Below, in pieces: positions 1-9,693 of a DNA stretch of 64,000 nt. The notes beneath the pieces were generated by a model. The model was not told the origin of the DNA. It did not search any database and worked only from the letters and a program-made list of their open reading frames with translations. Both the position numbers and the translations under genes were made by a program. This DNA is from JBBATK01 sp039810585 (GTDB lineage Bacteria; Bacteroidota; Ignavibacteria; Kapaibacteriales; NICIL-2), in contig JBDHXF010000011.1 in NCBI GenBank assembly GCA_039810585.1, positions 1 through 64,000 on the forward strand, read 5' to 3'. Position 1 is the first letter of the stretch, and every line of letters begins with the position of its first letter.

Positions 1-54
1 CCTTCCAAATACGAAGGCACCAATCCGCCAGGCACTGCAACGTCTCAAAAGTGA
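1..54 (+). CDS. ccmE: C-terminal end of cytochrome c maturation protein CcmE (5' partial)
   Basis: The first 17 codons from the window edge read PSKYEGTNPPGTATSQK and end at TGA 52-54. A terminal (K)CPSKYE segment is what I know from the end of CcmE, the periplasmic heme chaperone that passes heme to CcmF. The next gene is ccmF, 110 bases downstream, in the order expected of a ccm operon. Only the tail is visible, so the identification rests on this short motif and on the neighbour. The overlapping frame, also open from the left edge and closed at 115, encodes the repeat region and is less convincing. Confidence 0.55.
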   Translation, partial: PSKYEGTNPPGTATSQK

Positions 55-58
55 CAGG

Positions 59-115
59 CGCATAGATCGGCGACGAATCAATTGGCGACGTATCGATCGG
101 CGACGAATCAATTGA
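59..115 (+). repeat. 15-bp degenerate tandem repeat, three full copies plus a partial
   Basis: Units at 71-85, 86-100 and 101-115 start with CGACGAATCAATTGG, CGACGTATCGATCGG and CGACGAATCAATTGA. A partial copy precedes them at 59-70. The first and third units differ at one base. The array lies between the ccmE stop and the ccmF start, leaving about 50 bases before ccmF. No function is evident. It could be slippage-prone spacer DNA or a set of protein-binding sites. Confidence 0.7.
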
Positions 116-164
116 CAAACTGTAGCGCTATGGCGCTGCGTGTTCCACACACATACGGAGAGTT

Positions 165-2570
165 ATGCTTCCCCAACTCCTGGTCCATCTTCTCTTTGGG
201 CTCAGCTTTGGCTGCATGAGTGCTTATTTCCTGGCACTTCGTGGCTACGAATTCTATCTGCCCTTTGCGCGAAACGTGTACTATGTGGTGGTTGGTGGCA
301 TTGTGCTCATGTGTGGCATTCAGATGCTGAACATTGTCAACCACAACTTTGATATTAACTACGTGTATGCCTATTCGTCTCGTGAATTGGCTCCACCTTA
401 TTTGTATGCGGCGTTCTATTCGGGTCAAGAAGGAAGCTTCATGCTGTGGTCTGCGTTGACAGCGTTGCTGGGCGTCTTCCTGCTTCCCTACACTCGCAAA
501 CACAACTACGAAGCGTCGGTGATGTTTTTCTACAGTCTCATCATCAGCTTTTTGATGTTGATGTTGGTGGCTAAGAATCCCTTCAGTTATCTGTGGGAGA
601 CTTTCGCGAAAGACGGAACCACACGAGCCTTTATTCAATCCATCCACTCCGATTTGTCACGATACAACGGCAAGGGTATGAATCCGGTTTTACAAAACCG
701 TTGGATCATGATTCACCCACCCATCCTCTTCACCGGATTTGCCGCTATGTCTGTACCCTTTGTATTTGCGATGGGCGGACTGATCAAACGTGAGTTCCAA
801 GATTGGATACGCATTGCACTACCTTGGGCATTGTTTGGCTGCGCGGTACTCGGGTTCGGCATCATGCTGGGCGGTTTTTGGGCATACGTGACGCTGGGTT
901 GGGGCGGCTTTTGGGCCTGGGATCCGGTCGAGAACTCATCACTTATTCCGTGGCTGGTCTGTGTTGCCTTGGTACATACCATGCTCGTGCAGAAGAAAAC
1001 GAAGGGTCTTGTCAAAACGAACATTGTCCTTGCCTTGCTTGCCTTCTTGAGTGTTCTGTATTCCACATTCCTGACGCGAAGCGGAGTGCTTGGCGATACT
1101 TCTGTTCATGCCTTTGTCGAGCCCGGTTACTTCGTATATGTACTCTTGCTGGTCTTTCTCTGTAGCTTCACGGCTATTGGATTGGGGCTCATTGTGTGGC
1201 GCCGCAAAGACATTGCGAAGATGAATGACAGTTTTTCAAAGAGTTCCCGCGAATTCAGTTTGGGCATCGGATCGTCACTCTTGCTAGCAAGCGCACTGAT
1301 CGTGACCCTTGGAACAAGCTACCCCATCCTGGCGGAGTTCTTTGGTAAACCCAAAGTAGCGGTCGAGGGTTCGTTCTATAATCAGATGCACATCCCACTT
1401 ATGGCCATCATCTTCCTGATCAATGCTTTGTCGATCGCTCAATCCTGGAAGTTGACAGATTGGTCCACAGTCGGGCGACGCCTAAGCTGGGGTGTTATCG
1501 CTTCGGCTGTCGCGGTGTCTGCCTTGTTTTTGCTAGGCGTAAAAGATGCTCGATGGCTATCCCTGGGTTTCTTTGCGTGGACAGCACTCATGATCAACGG
1601 TTACAACGGCATTCGCATTATGCGGAAGTCTATCATGAATGCCGGCGCCTACATTTCGCACAGCGGCGTGGCTATGCTTGTACTTGGTATTATAGCCACA
1701 TCGGGCTACACTGAAACAACCCATGCCCGCTTGGTTGAAGGACAAGGTCTGGATGTGATGGGCTACCATTGTACCTTCCAAGGCAAACAACAGGTGGAGC
1801 TTGAGTATAAGGATCGAGAGAAGTACGAGTACTTTGTTCAAATTGAACATAATGGTGCGTCAAGCGTCGTAAAGCCGGTGTTGTATTACAGTGACTTCAA
1901 TCAACGCCAAGCACCCTTCTTGGAGCCGGGAATTGCGTGGACGGTGGGACGCGACGTGTATGTGTCACCCAAGGCCATCGAGCGCGACGGTAATCCGGTG
2001 ATGCGGGAAATCGTCAAGGGACATGCCTCTGCCTTTCCCTTCGATAGCTCACTCAGCATCGAGTTGGTGAGATTTGATATGTCTGAGGCTCAGAAGTCAG
2101 ATATGCCGGGCTACCTGAAATTGGCAGTGATTTCTCAGATCCACACCAAAGACTCGAGCTATGAAAAGAAACTGTATTGTTATACAGATGGTAAGGATTT
2201 CGTCCCCATTCGCTACACCATTCCCGGAACGAGTGCGCAGGTAGCGATTACGAAGATTCATCGCGACAACGATAATCCGGAGAACTCTTCAGCCTCCTTT
2301 GCATTTAGCGATACCAATCATCCGGAGACACTTCAGCGCGAAGTGTTTGTGGCAGACATCTCCATTAAACCCTTCATTAACCTCGTGTGGGTTGGGGTTA
2401 TCACTATGGTAATGGGCTTTGTGTTTGCCATGCTCAAGCAACTGAAGCAAAAACCGCGGATGAATCGGGTCGTCGTGCAATCCGATAGCCTAGCAGATAT
2501 CTCGTCAGGCGAAGACGCGTCTCAAACTGTGGAAACGCATCCTTCAGCCAACGCCTCACAGGGCCAGTAG
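165..2570 (+). CDS. ccmF: Cytochrome c heme lyase subunit CcmF
   Basis: This is a polytopic inner-membrane protein of the CcmF/CcsA family, which takes heme from CcmE and attaches it to apocytochrome c in the periplasm. The tryptophan-rich WWD motif (WGGFWAWDPVENSS) lies near residues 245-260, within a region of many hydrophobic segments. A hydrophilic stretch of about 200 residues follows around 510-730, then a last membrane segment near 740-760, as in the CcmF C-terminal domain. At 801 residues it is longer than the roughly 650 of E. coli CcmF. The ATG at 165 has an upstream GGAG at 157-160. The ccmE tail lies just before it, so both probably belong to one ccm operon. Confidence 0.93.
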   Translation: MLPQLLVHLLFGLSFGCMSAYFLALRGYEFYLPFARNVYYVVVGGIVLMCGIQMLNIVNHNFDINYVYAYSSRELAPPYLYAAFYSGQEGSFMLWSALTALLGVFLLPYTRKHNYEASVMFFYSLIISFLMLMLVAKNPFSYLWETFAKDGTTRAFIQSIHSDLSRYNGKGMNPVLQNRWIMIHPPILFTGFAAMSVPFVFAMGGLIKREFQDWIRIALPWALFGCAVLGFGIMLGGFWAYVTLGWGGFWAWDPVENSSLIPWLVCVALVHTMLVQKKTKGLVKTNIVLALLAFLSVLYSTFLTRSGVLGDTSVHAFVEPGYFVYVLLLVFLCSFTAIGLGLIVWRRKDIAKMNDSFSKSSREFSLGIGSSLLLASALIVTLGTSYPILAEFFGKPKVAVEGSFYNQMHIPLMAIIFLINALSIAQSWKLTDWSTVGRRLSWGVIASAVAVSALFLLGVKDARWLSLGFFAWTALMINGYNGIRIMRKSIMNAGAYISHSGVAMLVLGIIATSGYTETTHARLVEGQGLDVMGYHCTFQGKQQVELEYKDREKYEYFVQIEHNGASSVVKPVLYYSDFNQRQAPFLEPGIAWTVGRDVYVSPKAIERDGNPVMREIVKGHASAFPFDSSLSIELVRFDMSEAQKSDMPGYLKLAVISQIHTKDSSYEKKLYCYTDGKDFVPIRYTIPGTSAQVAITKIHRDNDNPENSSASFAFSDTNHPETLQREVFVADISIKPFINLVWVGVITMVMGFVFAMLKQLKQKPRMNRVVVQSDSLADISSGEDASQTVETHPSANASQGQ

Positions 2571-2597
2571 TTCCACCTCTCGAACGCAAGGATCGCT

Positions 2598-3743
2598 GTG
2601 CACGTAGAACGAGTGTCACTTCGGAATTTTCGCAATCACACTGACACCTCGGTTGACTGCTCTGCGTCGGTCAACATTTTGTACGGTCCGAACGGTACCG
2701 GAAAAACCACCGTGTTGGAAGCATTGAGCGTCTGCGCGTTTTCGAAAACCTTTCTTCCCAGTTCCGATGAGGAACTTTGTCAACGCGGCCGCGATGCCTA
2801 CGGCGTTCATTGTAACTTCCGATCCGATCACGATCTTCAGGGCACAATTTCCGTTGCATGGTCACGTCAGGACGCAAAACAGATTAGTCTCAATACACAA
2901 AAGCTCAGCGGACCCAAGGAGCTTATAGGTACCATGCCGATGGTACTCTTGTCGCCGGATTTCAAGAGTATCACGTTTGGCGGACCTCAGGACCGACGTT
3001 CGTTTATCGATCGTGTTCTTTCCCAATGCTATCCGCGCTACTTCGAGGCACTCAACCAACTTCGTAGAGTGCTGAAGCAGCGCAACCTCTTGCTGAGCGC
3101 CAAGGGTGGTTTTCTTGATCGGGCGCAGGTGGAGGCATGGTCGGCAAAACTCATCGACCTGAGTACGGTACTCTGTACCTACCGTCGAAACTTTGTGCGC
3201 GACATCGAAGCAAATCTGATTGGATCATATCAGTCTCTCACCCGTACCGACGAGCTTCTCGCTGTCGAGTACCGGTCCGATTGTTCCCTTGACGCACAAA
3301 CGCTACGCACGGCTTCGGAGAGCGATATCAAACACGCGTTTACCCTACGTGCCCGTGAATTAGCGGACGAAGAATTTCGGCGTGGTCTGAGCCTGTGGGG
3401 ACCGCAAAAAGATGATCTTGCCATTATACTCAATGGCGGACGAGCTCGCGAGTCGGCTTCACAGGGTCAACACAAGTCCATTCTCGTGTGTCTAAAAAAA
3501 GCCGAATTCGAGTACTTAAAGGAACAACGCGAAGAAACTCCGATCATGGTTCTGGACGATATTTTTTCCGAGCTTGACGAGCATCGCAGCGCGCGTATTT
3601 TTGACACGCTGCTCAGCGCTCAAACGCAAATCTTTATCTCCACGACGGAGGCGGATCGAATTGCGGCACTTGCTGCTCCACATGCATCAGGACACCGTAT
3701 CGGTATCGATCACGGCGCAATCGTCGAGTGCAGGTCGCTATAG
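2598..3743 (+). CDS. recF: DNA replication and repair ATPase RecF
   Basis: RecF is an SMC-like ABC ATPase that helps load RecA at gaps and stalled forks. The 381-residue protein starts with the family-typical segment VERVSLRNFRNH, followed by Walker A GPNGTGKTT near residues 30-38. The signature region SASQGQHKS lies near 290, and Walker B (PIMVLDDIFSELD) is near residues 315-327. The start is GTG 2598 with AAGGA at 2588-2592. It begins 27 bases after ccmF and is followed by the DUF721 gene, a common pairing in Bacteroidota and Actinobacteria. Confidence 0.95.
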   Translation: MHVERVSLRNFRNHTDTSVDCSASVNILYGPNGTGKTTVLEALSVCAFSKTFLPSSDEELCQRGRDAYGVHCNFRSDHDLQGTISVAWSRQDAKQISLNTQKLSGPKELIGTMPMVLLSPDFKSITFGGPQDRRSFIDRVLSQCYPRYFEALNQLRRVLKQRNLLLSAKGGFLDRAQVEAWSAKLIDLSTVLCTYRRNFVRDIEANLIGSYQSLTRTDELLAVEYRSDCSLDAQTLRTASESDIKHAFTLRARELADEEFRRGLSLWGPQKDDLAIILNGGRARESASQGQHKSILVCLKKAEFEYLKEQREETPIMVLDDIFSELDEHRSARIFDTLLSAQTQIFISTTEADRIAALAAPHASGHRIGIDHGAIVECRSL

Positions 3744-3787
3744 CTGCCATCATCTGTACATGCTACTCCACTACTTTTTCGAACAGA

Positions 3788-4102
3788 ATGCACAACGAAT
3801 CTCAAGATCTCAAGAGCGTGCTCCTAGCCGTGCTTAAGCAAAACGGAATGGAGAATGTGGTTCGCGAAGCGTCACTGCCAACGTTCTGGAACGAGATTGT
3901 TGGCGATGCTGCCGCAAAGCATTGTTCTGACCTTCGATTTTCCCAAGGAGAACTGAAGATGAGCGTTGATTCGTCGGTGTGGCGTAGCGAATTCAAAATG
4001 CGCCACGACGATCTCGTCAAGAAGCTCAACCAACGAGCCGGGGCCGACATCGTCCAGCGCGTTGTCTTCAATGCTCGAGCCGCAAAGAATAGCACCAATT
4101 GA
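3788..4102 (+). CDS. DUF721 protein (DciA-like)
   Basis: This 104-residue protein has the DUF721 pattern: a helical N-terminus (SVLLAVLKQNGMENVVREA), a W-containing core (FWNEIVGDAAAKH) and a strand region with SSVWRSEFKMR. The family includes DciA, the ancestral loader or partner of the replicative helicase, and its position beside recF fits a role in replication. An in-frame GTG at 3728 would add 20 residues overlapping recF. I prefer ATG 3788 because family similarity starts after it. No Shine-Dalgarno is obvious at either start. DNA or helicase binding is inferred only from the family. Confidence 0.8.
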   Translation: MHNESQDLKSVLLAVLKQNGMENVVREASLPTFWNEIVGDAAAKHCSDLRFSQGELKMSVDSSVWRSEFKMRHDDLVKKLNQRAGADIVQRVVFNARAAKNSTN

Positions 4103-4119
4103 TCACCACCAATATCTCC

Positions 4120-4344
4120 ATGGATAGTTTTCAACCATACCATCAACGAAGTCGACAATGCGAGTTGTGCATTCGCCTCATTGAGAGGACGCGCAAGCGC
4201 TGTGAAGCCTACCCGGACAGAATTCCGCCCGAACTGTGGAACGATGAAATTGAACACAGTAGGCCTCACCCTGGAGACAATGGTCTGTTGTTTGAAGTCA
4301 ATGTCCTGAAGGATATGAAGCAACGTCGTCTGTCCCGTCGGTAA
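4120..4344 (+). CDS. Small conserved cysteine-containing protein of unknown function
   Basis: This 74-residue protein has C14, C17 and C28 followed by AYPDRIPPELW and then EHSRPHPGDNGLLFE. I recognise this as a small uncharacterised bacterial family with the pattern C..C..Y/FP.GIP....H..P.PGD.G..F, possibly metal-binding through the cysteines and the histidine. An upstream in-frame TTG at 4099 overlaps the stop codon of the DUF721 gene and would add seven residues, so the two genes are probably translationally linked. Function is unknown. Confidence 0.6.
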   Translation: MDSFQPYHQRSRQCELCIRLIERTRKRCEAYPDRIPPELWNDEIEHSRPHPGDNGLLFEVNVLKDMKQRRLSRR

Positions 4345-4556
4345 ACAGGATCAGCCAGGTATCGGCTGTTGAAGTGTGCCCTGCTCAGTGTCACAGCGGG
4401 TGATAGAGATCACGTGCTCCCCCGCGGTCTGTTGTGCTCTGCGCCCCCTCTCGCATGACCTGCTTGATCCGTTTGTATGTATTTTGGCTGCCCAAGGGCG
4501 GATGGCAACGCAGGTTACTTCGCTATTTGTTCGAAATGTCGTTATATCCAATACGT

Positions 4557-5066
4557 ATGCATCGCAGTTCACCACATCGATTTATTGCACTTGCTGCGCT
4601 CATTCTCTGCGTCGCAACCAGCATTGTCCGCGCGCAAGACGATACAGAGATTGACGCTTCGCGTTTCGTCAATTTTTTCAGTCTCCCCTTTGATACCGCC
4701 CACGCTTCTCCAGCTGCAATGAGAGAGATCAGGGCCGCGGAGGGACTTCGCTACATCGACTATGCGATAGGCAAAGGTGACACCTCAGCAACCGGTAAGC
4801 GTCATTTTATTCGTTTTTTCGGTACGCACGTGAACGGCCAACCCTTCGACACCTCGTACTGCGGATCCAAAGTGTACTCGTTTGTACTGGGAACAGATGA
4901 AATTGTGAAGGGATTGGAAATGGGTCTGCGCGGTATGCGTGAAGGTGGACGAAGACAGATTATCGTCCCACCTGCCCTGGCTTACGGTTTGCCTGGATAT
5001 CCATCGGCAGGAATCATCTCGAATGAGACCCTGATTTTCTATGTGGAACTTGAGAAAGTGGAATAA
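4557..5066 (+). CDS. Exported FKBP-type peptidyl-prolyl isomerase
   Basis: A signal peptide (residues 1-22, hydrophobic core FIALAALILCVA, likely cleaved after AQ) is followed by a spacer and a C-terminal FKBP domain from about residue 75. Visible hallmarks are GQPFDTS, VLGTDEIVKGLEMGLRGM, IIVPPALAYG and the final FYVELEKVE. It should catalyse proline isomerisation of proteins outside the cytoplasm. Longer in-frame starts at 4434 and 4536 exist, but ATG 4557 places the signal peptide correctly. Its stop overlaps the next start (TAATG). The 212 bases upstream of this start hold no recognisable gene. Confidence 0.85.
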   Translation: MHRSSPHRFIALAALILCVATSIVRAQDDTEIDASRFVNFFSLPFDTAHASPAAMREIRAAEGLRYIDYAIGKGDTSATGKRHFIRFFGTHVNGQPFDTSYCGSKVYSFVLGTDEIVKGLEMGLRGMREGGRRQIIVPPALAYGLPGYPSAGIISNETLIFYVELEKVE

Positions 5067-6289
5067 TGCATCTGGTCTTTGTCGACGATAGTTCTGATAC
5101 GCTGTACCCATTTTCCATTCTCCATTGTTCGTGGGAACTTCGATGTTCACGCGACCGTTTCGTGCAGCGCTGGATCGACTTGTTGAAACCGGAGTCCATA
5201 GACTTTGTCGCCGATGATCCGTTAAAGGCCTCCTTCCTCGCGCGCTTTCCCCAGTACACTCCATCGTCGCCTCGTCACGACCGCACGATTGTCCTCAGCG
5301 GTTCTCTCGTCCCCAGTGCAGCTCTTGCAACACACTTCTTATCGCAGATCTCAAGAGACGTTTTATACACGCGCGCTTCGCGCATCGTAGCGCGCAGCCT
5401 AGCATCAGACCTGAGTACAGTGTCAACCAGACTGACGGAATCCTTGTTACACTATTCCAAGATGCAGGATACGTCAGCGGAAGACCTTGCTGACGGCGCA
5501 CACCTTATCACCGCATTGTGGGATTGTTTGGACATGATTGATAACAGCATTGCCGACGATCACAATGGTCTCAACATTGCAGCCGCTGCCGAGCTTGTGG
5601 CGCAAGGAGTGGCGTGTGTCGGTACTCATCCGGTATATCTCGGAGAACAGGTGGTGCTCTCGCCAGCTGTCGTGTTTGATACACGCAAAGGACCGATTGT
5701 CATCGACGACAACGTCACAATTCTTCCTCAGGTCGTGTTAATGGGTCCCTGTAGCATTGGCGCGCACACCACGATAAAATCCGGCGCAAAGATCTACCCT
5801 TCTGTGGTTATCGGCGAATGGTGTAAGGTGGGCGGCGAAGTGGAGAACAGTATCATTCATGCGTACAGCAACAAACAGCATGAAGGTTTTCTCGGCCACT
5901 CCTTCTTGAGTGAGTGGGTCAATATCGGCGCTGACTCTAATACCAGTGACCTCAAAAACACCTATGGTCCTATCCGCATGCAACGACGTGGAATAGCTGT
6001 CGATACTGACCGCATCTTTCTCGGCCTCATGTGCGGCGATCACAGCAAGTGCGGTATCAATACGATGTTCAATACCGGCACGACTGTCGGTATTCACGCA
6101 AACATCTTTGGCGCCGGTTATACTCCTGCCGAAATTGCATCGTATACATGGGGTGGTGTCAGCGAAATGCGTGCCTTCCCGTTAAAGAAAGCACTCTCCG
6201 TGGCCAAAACAGTAATGGCCAGAAGAAACAAAACTCTTGTGTCTGCTGAAGAGGAGTTGATGATACGGGAAAGTGAACGTCGAGGCTGA
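5066..6289 (+). CDS. GlmU-family hexapeptide-repeat protein (putative sugar nucleotidyltransferase)
   Basis: This 407-residue protein resembles the GlmU-like proteins of Bacteroidota. The N-terminal half (HLVFVDDSSDTLYPFS and a later HCSWELR) corresponds to a short, divergent nucleotidyltransferase-like segment. The C-terminal half from about residue 190 has left-handed beta-helix hexapeptide repeats (IVIDDNVTILPQVVLMG, GAHTTIKSGAKIYPSVVIG). The classical GlmU motif LAAGxGTRM is absent, so UDP-GlcNAc synthesis is not assured. Its ATG overlaps the FKBP stop by one base, implying translational coupling. Substrate unknown. Confidence 0.75.
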   Translation: MHLVFVDDSSDTLYPFSILHCSWELRCSRDRFVQRWIDLLKPESIDFVADDPLKASFLARFPQYTPSSPRHDRTIVLSGSLVPSAALATHFLSQISRDVLYTRASRIVARSLASDLSTVSTRLTESLLHYSKMQDTSAEDLADGAHLITALWDCLDMIDNSIADDHNGLNIAAAAELVAQGVACVGTHPVYLGEQVVLSPAVVFDTRKGPIVIDDNVTILPQVVLMGPCSIGAHTTIKSGAKIYPSVVIGEWCKVGGEVENSIIHAYSNKQHEGFLGHSFLSEWVNIGADSNTSDLKNTYGPIRMQRRGIAVDTDRIFLGLMCGDHSKCGINTMFNTGTTVGIHANIFGAGYTPAEIASYTWGGVSEMRAFPLKKALSVAKTVMARRNKTLVSAEEELMIRESERRG

Positions 6290-6432
6290 AATCACTTCTC
6301 TCTATCCTAGCTCCCAATTGATTTAAAAACCAATTGCAACTAACCATTGTTCACTGATGCTAGTGCGAGTTAAGGTTGTTAAACAGGAAGAGAACCAACG
6401 GATGTTATTCATGACGCCTGCGGTTTTCCGCA

Positions 6433-7632
6433 CTAAGCCTCAGAACGCTTTGGCATTGAACTCAACCAGACCAAGGCAAGTAACGCCGCAGCAGCGCTCA
6501 TACTAAAGCTAACCGGCGCCCCAAATCTCTGCCATAAGACCCCGGTGGTAGTGCTGGCTACAAACACAGCAATGCTTTGCATGGAGGCAAATAGGCCCAA
6601 GCCTGTACCCACCTCCTTGGCGTCCACCATATTCGACAGCCAAGCCTTGAGCGTTCCATCGGTTGCTGCTACGCTAATGCCGTAGATGCAGAACGCAACT
6701 GCTATGATCGGAAGCGAGGGTGTCGTCGCCATCAGTGCGTAACAAACGACAAAACTGAATAATCCTAAAAGAACTACCCCCTTCATGCCTTTGCGGTCGG
6801 CTCGATGTCCGAGCACATAGGAGCTTGCTGCGTACACTATGTTAAACAGAATGTAAGCCAGAACCGGCGTTGTGCTATTGCTTGTCACATCGTGCACACG
6901 TAGCAAGAGGAACATATCTGAGCTGTTAAACAGGGTAAATAACGTCATCGGTAAGAAGACTTGCTTGTACCGCAACGGTGCTCTTCTCCAATACGAGAAG
7001 TACGAAAACATGCCCGGTCTTTTGGTCGTGTTTGTGTCAGGCGCGCTTCGTGTTTCTTTTACCAAGAATGTTATAAGAACTGCGAGTATGCCGGGAATGA
7101 AGGCATAGTAGAATACTGCTCGAAGTTGGGTTGGATACAGCGATAAAAACCACAGTGCAATCGCCGGACCAATCACGGCACCGAGTGTGTCGAGAGAACG
7201 ATGAAAACCAAACACTCGTGCTTTCGTTTCCGGCGTGGCTTCGTGTGATAACATCGCGTCTCGCGGCGCTGTTCGGGCGCCCTTGCCCAGTCGATCCAAA
7301 CTTCGAGCTGCAACGATGGCAAGCGGAAAGGACGAAACTGCCATCAGCGGTTTGGCAATTGCGCTGAGAAGGTAGCCCCAGCGTACAAACACCATGCGCC
7401 GACCACTATGGTCACTCCACTGACCAAACATCCCCTTGGTCAGTCCGGAGACACTCACAGCAATTGCTTCCAGAATGCCAATAAACAGCACACCAAAGCC
7501 GATGCTCTGCAGATACATGGGAATGACCGGATAAAGCATTTCGCTGGCCACATCAGCAAACAAGCTGACAACACTCAAAACCAACACCGTCTTGGTGATA
7601 ATCTTTCCGGTTGTGCGAGGGTCAGCATTCAT
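6433..7632 (-). CDS. MFS transporter
   Basis: This is a 399-residue major facilitator superfamily protein with about twelve hydrophobic segments. The loop 2-3 motif appears as GQWSDHSGRR near residues 70-80. A second conserved cytoplasmic signature (RLGKGARTAPRDA) falls near residues 114-126. This places it with bacterial MFS members carrying the GKGxRxAPRDAL signature, whose substrates are mostly undefined. It converges with the GlmU-like gene and is followed immediately by a short hairpin (6419-6432) without a U-tract. Start is ATG 7632. Confidence 0.85.
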   Translation of the reverse strand: MNADPRTTGKIITKTVLVLSVVSLFADVASEMLYPVIPMYLQSIGFGVLFIGILEAIAVSVSGLTKGMFGQWSDHSGRRMVFVRWGYLLSAIAKPLMAVSSFPLAIVAARSLDRLGKGARTAPRDAMLSHEATPETKARVFGFHRSLDTLGAVIGPAIALWFLSLYPTQLRAVFYYAFIPGILAVLITFLVKETRSAPDTNTTKRPGMFSYFSYWRRAPLRYKQVFLPMTLFTLFNSSDMFLLLRVHDVTSNSTTPVLAYILFNIVYAASSYVLGHRADRKGMKGVVLLGLFSFVVCYALMATTPSLPIIAVAFCIYGISVAATDGTLKAWLSNMVDAKEVGTGLGLFASMQSIAVFVASTTTGVLWQRFGAPVSFSMSAAAALLALVWLSSMPKRSEA

Positions 7633-7722
7633 GTGTGCTGTATGTAGTACGCGAAGAGTGTGGCCGGAGGCCGCACGAATAAGAAGTCTCTGTAACCTCC
7701 GGAACGTAGAGAATCCGGGAGA

Positions 7723-9693
7723 TTAATCGTTCAGTAGGGCGTCAATGCGATCACTGGCTTCGTCGACAAACACATCGGCACCCGGAAATCCAACCTCTTT
7801 GAATTGGACAATCCCTTGCTTATCGATGTAAAACTTGGTTGGAATACCGGTCACGCCAAAACAGGACACGACGGCGTCAGTCACATCCAGCATCATCGGA
7901 AAGGTGTAGGAACTATTCTGCGTGAGGAAGGTCTTCACCAGCTTTGTGCGTGTTTGTAGCTTTTGGGCGTTGGAGGTGTCGGCTGTTCGTTCCCAAACAT
8001 TGACGAGCACAATTTTTACCTGCGAGTTATCGATATACTTTTCATAGACCTTTTGCATGTACGGCATCGACATGCGGCAGGGCCCACACCATGTGGCCCA
8101 GAAGTCCATTACGACCACTTTCCCCTTCAAGTCGGCAAGGGTGATAGTCTTGCCATCAAGATCGGTGAGTTGAAAATCGTTGATGTGCACTTTCTTTCCA
8201 TCGTTCGAGGTGAAGGTCACCTTTTGAATGTCATAGTTCATTTTGCTTTGACGCAGGATCGTCAGCTTCGCGTCATGAGCTTCAGCTTGCAGTGCCTTGA
8301 GCTCTTGTCTGTTCTTGTCTTGATCCGGCGATGCGATGCTTACAAAACGCTGTGTGGTTTGCGGCAATGCTCGAGCAGTTCGAATTGCGGTGCGCATGAC
8401 GGCAATGGATTCCGCTTGCTTGCCAGAAGCAACAAGAGCTTCGGAAAGATGCTCCAAATTTTCTGCTGTCGCAGCATCTCCGAGTAAGTCGACTGCTTTT
8501 TGAAATTCAACGGCTGCATCGGCAGGTTGATTGAGTTGACGAAGGATAAATCCGTAGGTGTCGTGACTAATGCCTTCTACTTCCTGATTCGCATAGCGAA
8601 ATTCCTCTTCGGCCATGAACTTTGGGCGCACCGAATTTGCAGGATGTTCGGCGGATCGAATAGCACGTTCAGCGTATTGCCGCGCCAGGGCAAGTAGAGA
8701 ATCATTCTTGAGTAACGACACGGCAAACATATTCAGAATGGCAGCCGGAGGATTGGCATCAACGCCGGCCGGAACTGGATACGCACGGATGAGACGAATG
8801 GCCTCGTCACCATTTCCCTGCTGTAAATATGAGTTGATCAAATCGATATACATGCGGTCGCTGAACACAGTGTATGAGAAGGACTTCAGGTATCGCATCA
8901 GGCGTTCCTCAAAGTCCTTCTGATTTTGTGATTGGTAACACAACGATCGAAGCGACTCCTCAGCCAAGTCGCCCGTAGGATGATCCTTGATGTACCCTTG
9001 CTCCAGCTCATCACCGTCAGCCGGACGACCAATGGCACGCAAGGCACGCGATACGGCGCGCACTTCGTTTTCTTTGGTTTTGTCGTATCCGGACATTACC
9101 AGTTCCTCTATACGACGGGTGTATTCGGCCTTGTCGATTTCGCCTGTCTCCATGAGCATAGAAGCCAGACCAATTTTTGCCTGTACGTTGTCCGGGTAGT
9201 TCTGCACTTCCAAGCGAAGTTCATGTTTGGCCTTGTCGAAATCGGTTCCGCGCTTCAGGTTGGGAACAACAGGACCAAGGTAGGACAAGGCGCATCGCAT
9301 GTGAGCACCCCGAACCGCTTTGGAACCCTTGTAGAAAAGAAGGTCCCACATCTGATCCTTGTTCCAGTCAAATCGATGCCCGTCGCCGATCTTGATCATT
9401 GCATAGGCAGCATTAGCCGGCATGCCCTTGATGTCGCAGCGATACGTGTCGCCACTTTGTTCCAACGGAAACGAGTAGGCAACCGGATACACGTCTACAT
9501 CATTGAATACCGATACAAAAGCATAGAGTTTTGCGCTATTGTGACGGAATACGTCACCCGCCTCATAGCGCAATTCAATACTCTTGGAAGGCTCCGCATT
9601 TTCCGGATCGAGGTGCACACTTCCACTCAATGCACTGAACACCGGTGAGCAGGCGAAAAAACTGACGATAAAAATGGTAACAAGTGTGCGCAT
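7723..9693 (-). CDS. Exported TPR protein with C-terminal TlpA-like thioredoxin domain
   Basis: The 656-residue protein starts with a signal peptide (about residues 1-21). An N-terminal beta-rich domain follows, then a helical region with TPR-like repeats (about 150-470), and a redox domain from about residue 510. The redox motif WCGPC is at residues 535-539, preceded by VVMDFWAT, and the cis-proline loop GIPTKFYID is present. This looks like a periplasmic thiol-disulfide oxidoreductase of the TlpA/ResA type fused to a protein-interaction region. It lies 110 bases downstream of rnc on the same strand. The partner is unknown. Confidence 0.85.
   Translation of the reverse strand: MRTLVTIFIVSFFACSPVFSALSGSVHLDPENAEPSKSIELRYEAGDVFRHNSAKLYAFVSVFNDVDVYPVAYSFPLEQSGDTYRCDIKGMPANAAYAMIKIGDGHRFDWNKDQMWDLLFYKGSKAVRGAHMRCALSYLGPVVPNLKRGTDFDKAKHELRLEVQNYPDNVQAKIGLASMLMETGEIDKAEYTRRIEELVMSGYDKTKENEVRAVSRALRAIGRPADGDELEQGYIKDHPTGDLAEESLRSLCYQSQNQKDFEERLMRYLKSFSYTVFSDRMYIDLINSYLQQGNGDEAIRLIRAYPVPAGVDANPPAAILNMFAVSLLKNDSLLALARQYAERAIRSAEHPANSVRPKFMAEEEFRYANQEVEGISHDTYGFILRQLNQPADAAVEFQKAVDLLGDAATAENLEHLSEALVASGKQAESIAVMRTAIRTARALPQTTQRFVSIASPDQDKNRQELKALQAEAHDAKLTILRQSKMNYDIQKVTFTSNDGKKVHINDFQLTDLDGKTITLADLKGKVVVMDFWATWCGPCRMSMPYMQKVYEKYIDNSQVKIVLVNVWERTADTSNAQKLQTRTKLVKTFLTQNSSYTFPMMLDVTDAVVSCFGVTGIPTKFYIDKQGIVQFKEVGFPGADVFVDEASDRIDALLND

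Noticed and set aside
5371..5383. GCGCGCTTCGCGC palindrome inside the GlmU-like gene
   Set aside because: It lies within coding sequence and is explained by codon use; not counted with the intergenic hairpins.
6419..6432. TGCGG-TTTT-CCGCA hairpin at the end of the MFS gene
   Set aside because: Only 5 bp and followed by no T-run on the minus strand; not a convincing terminator.
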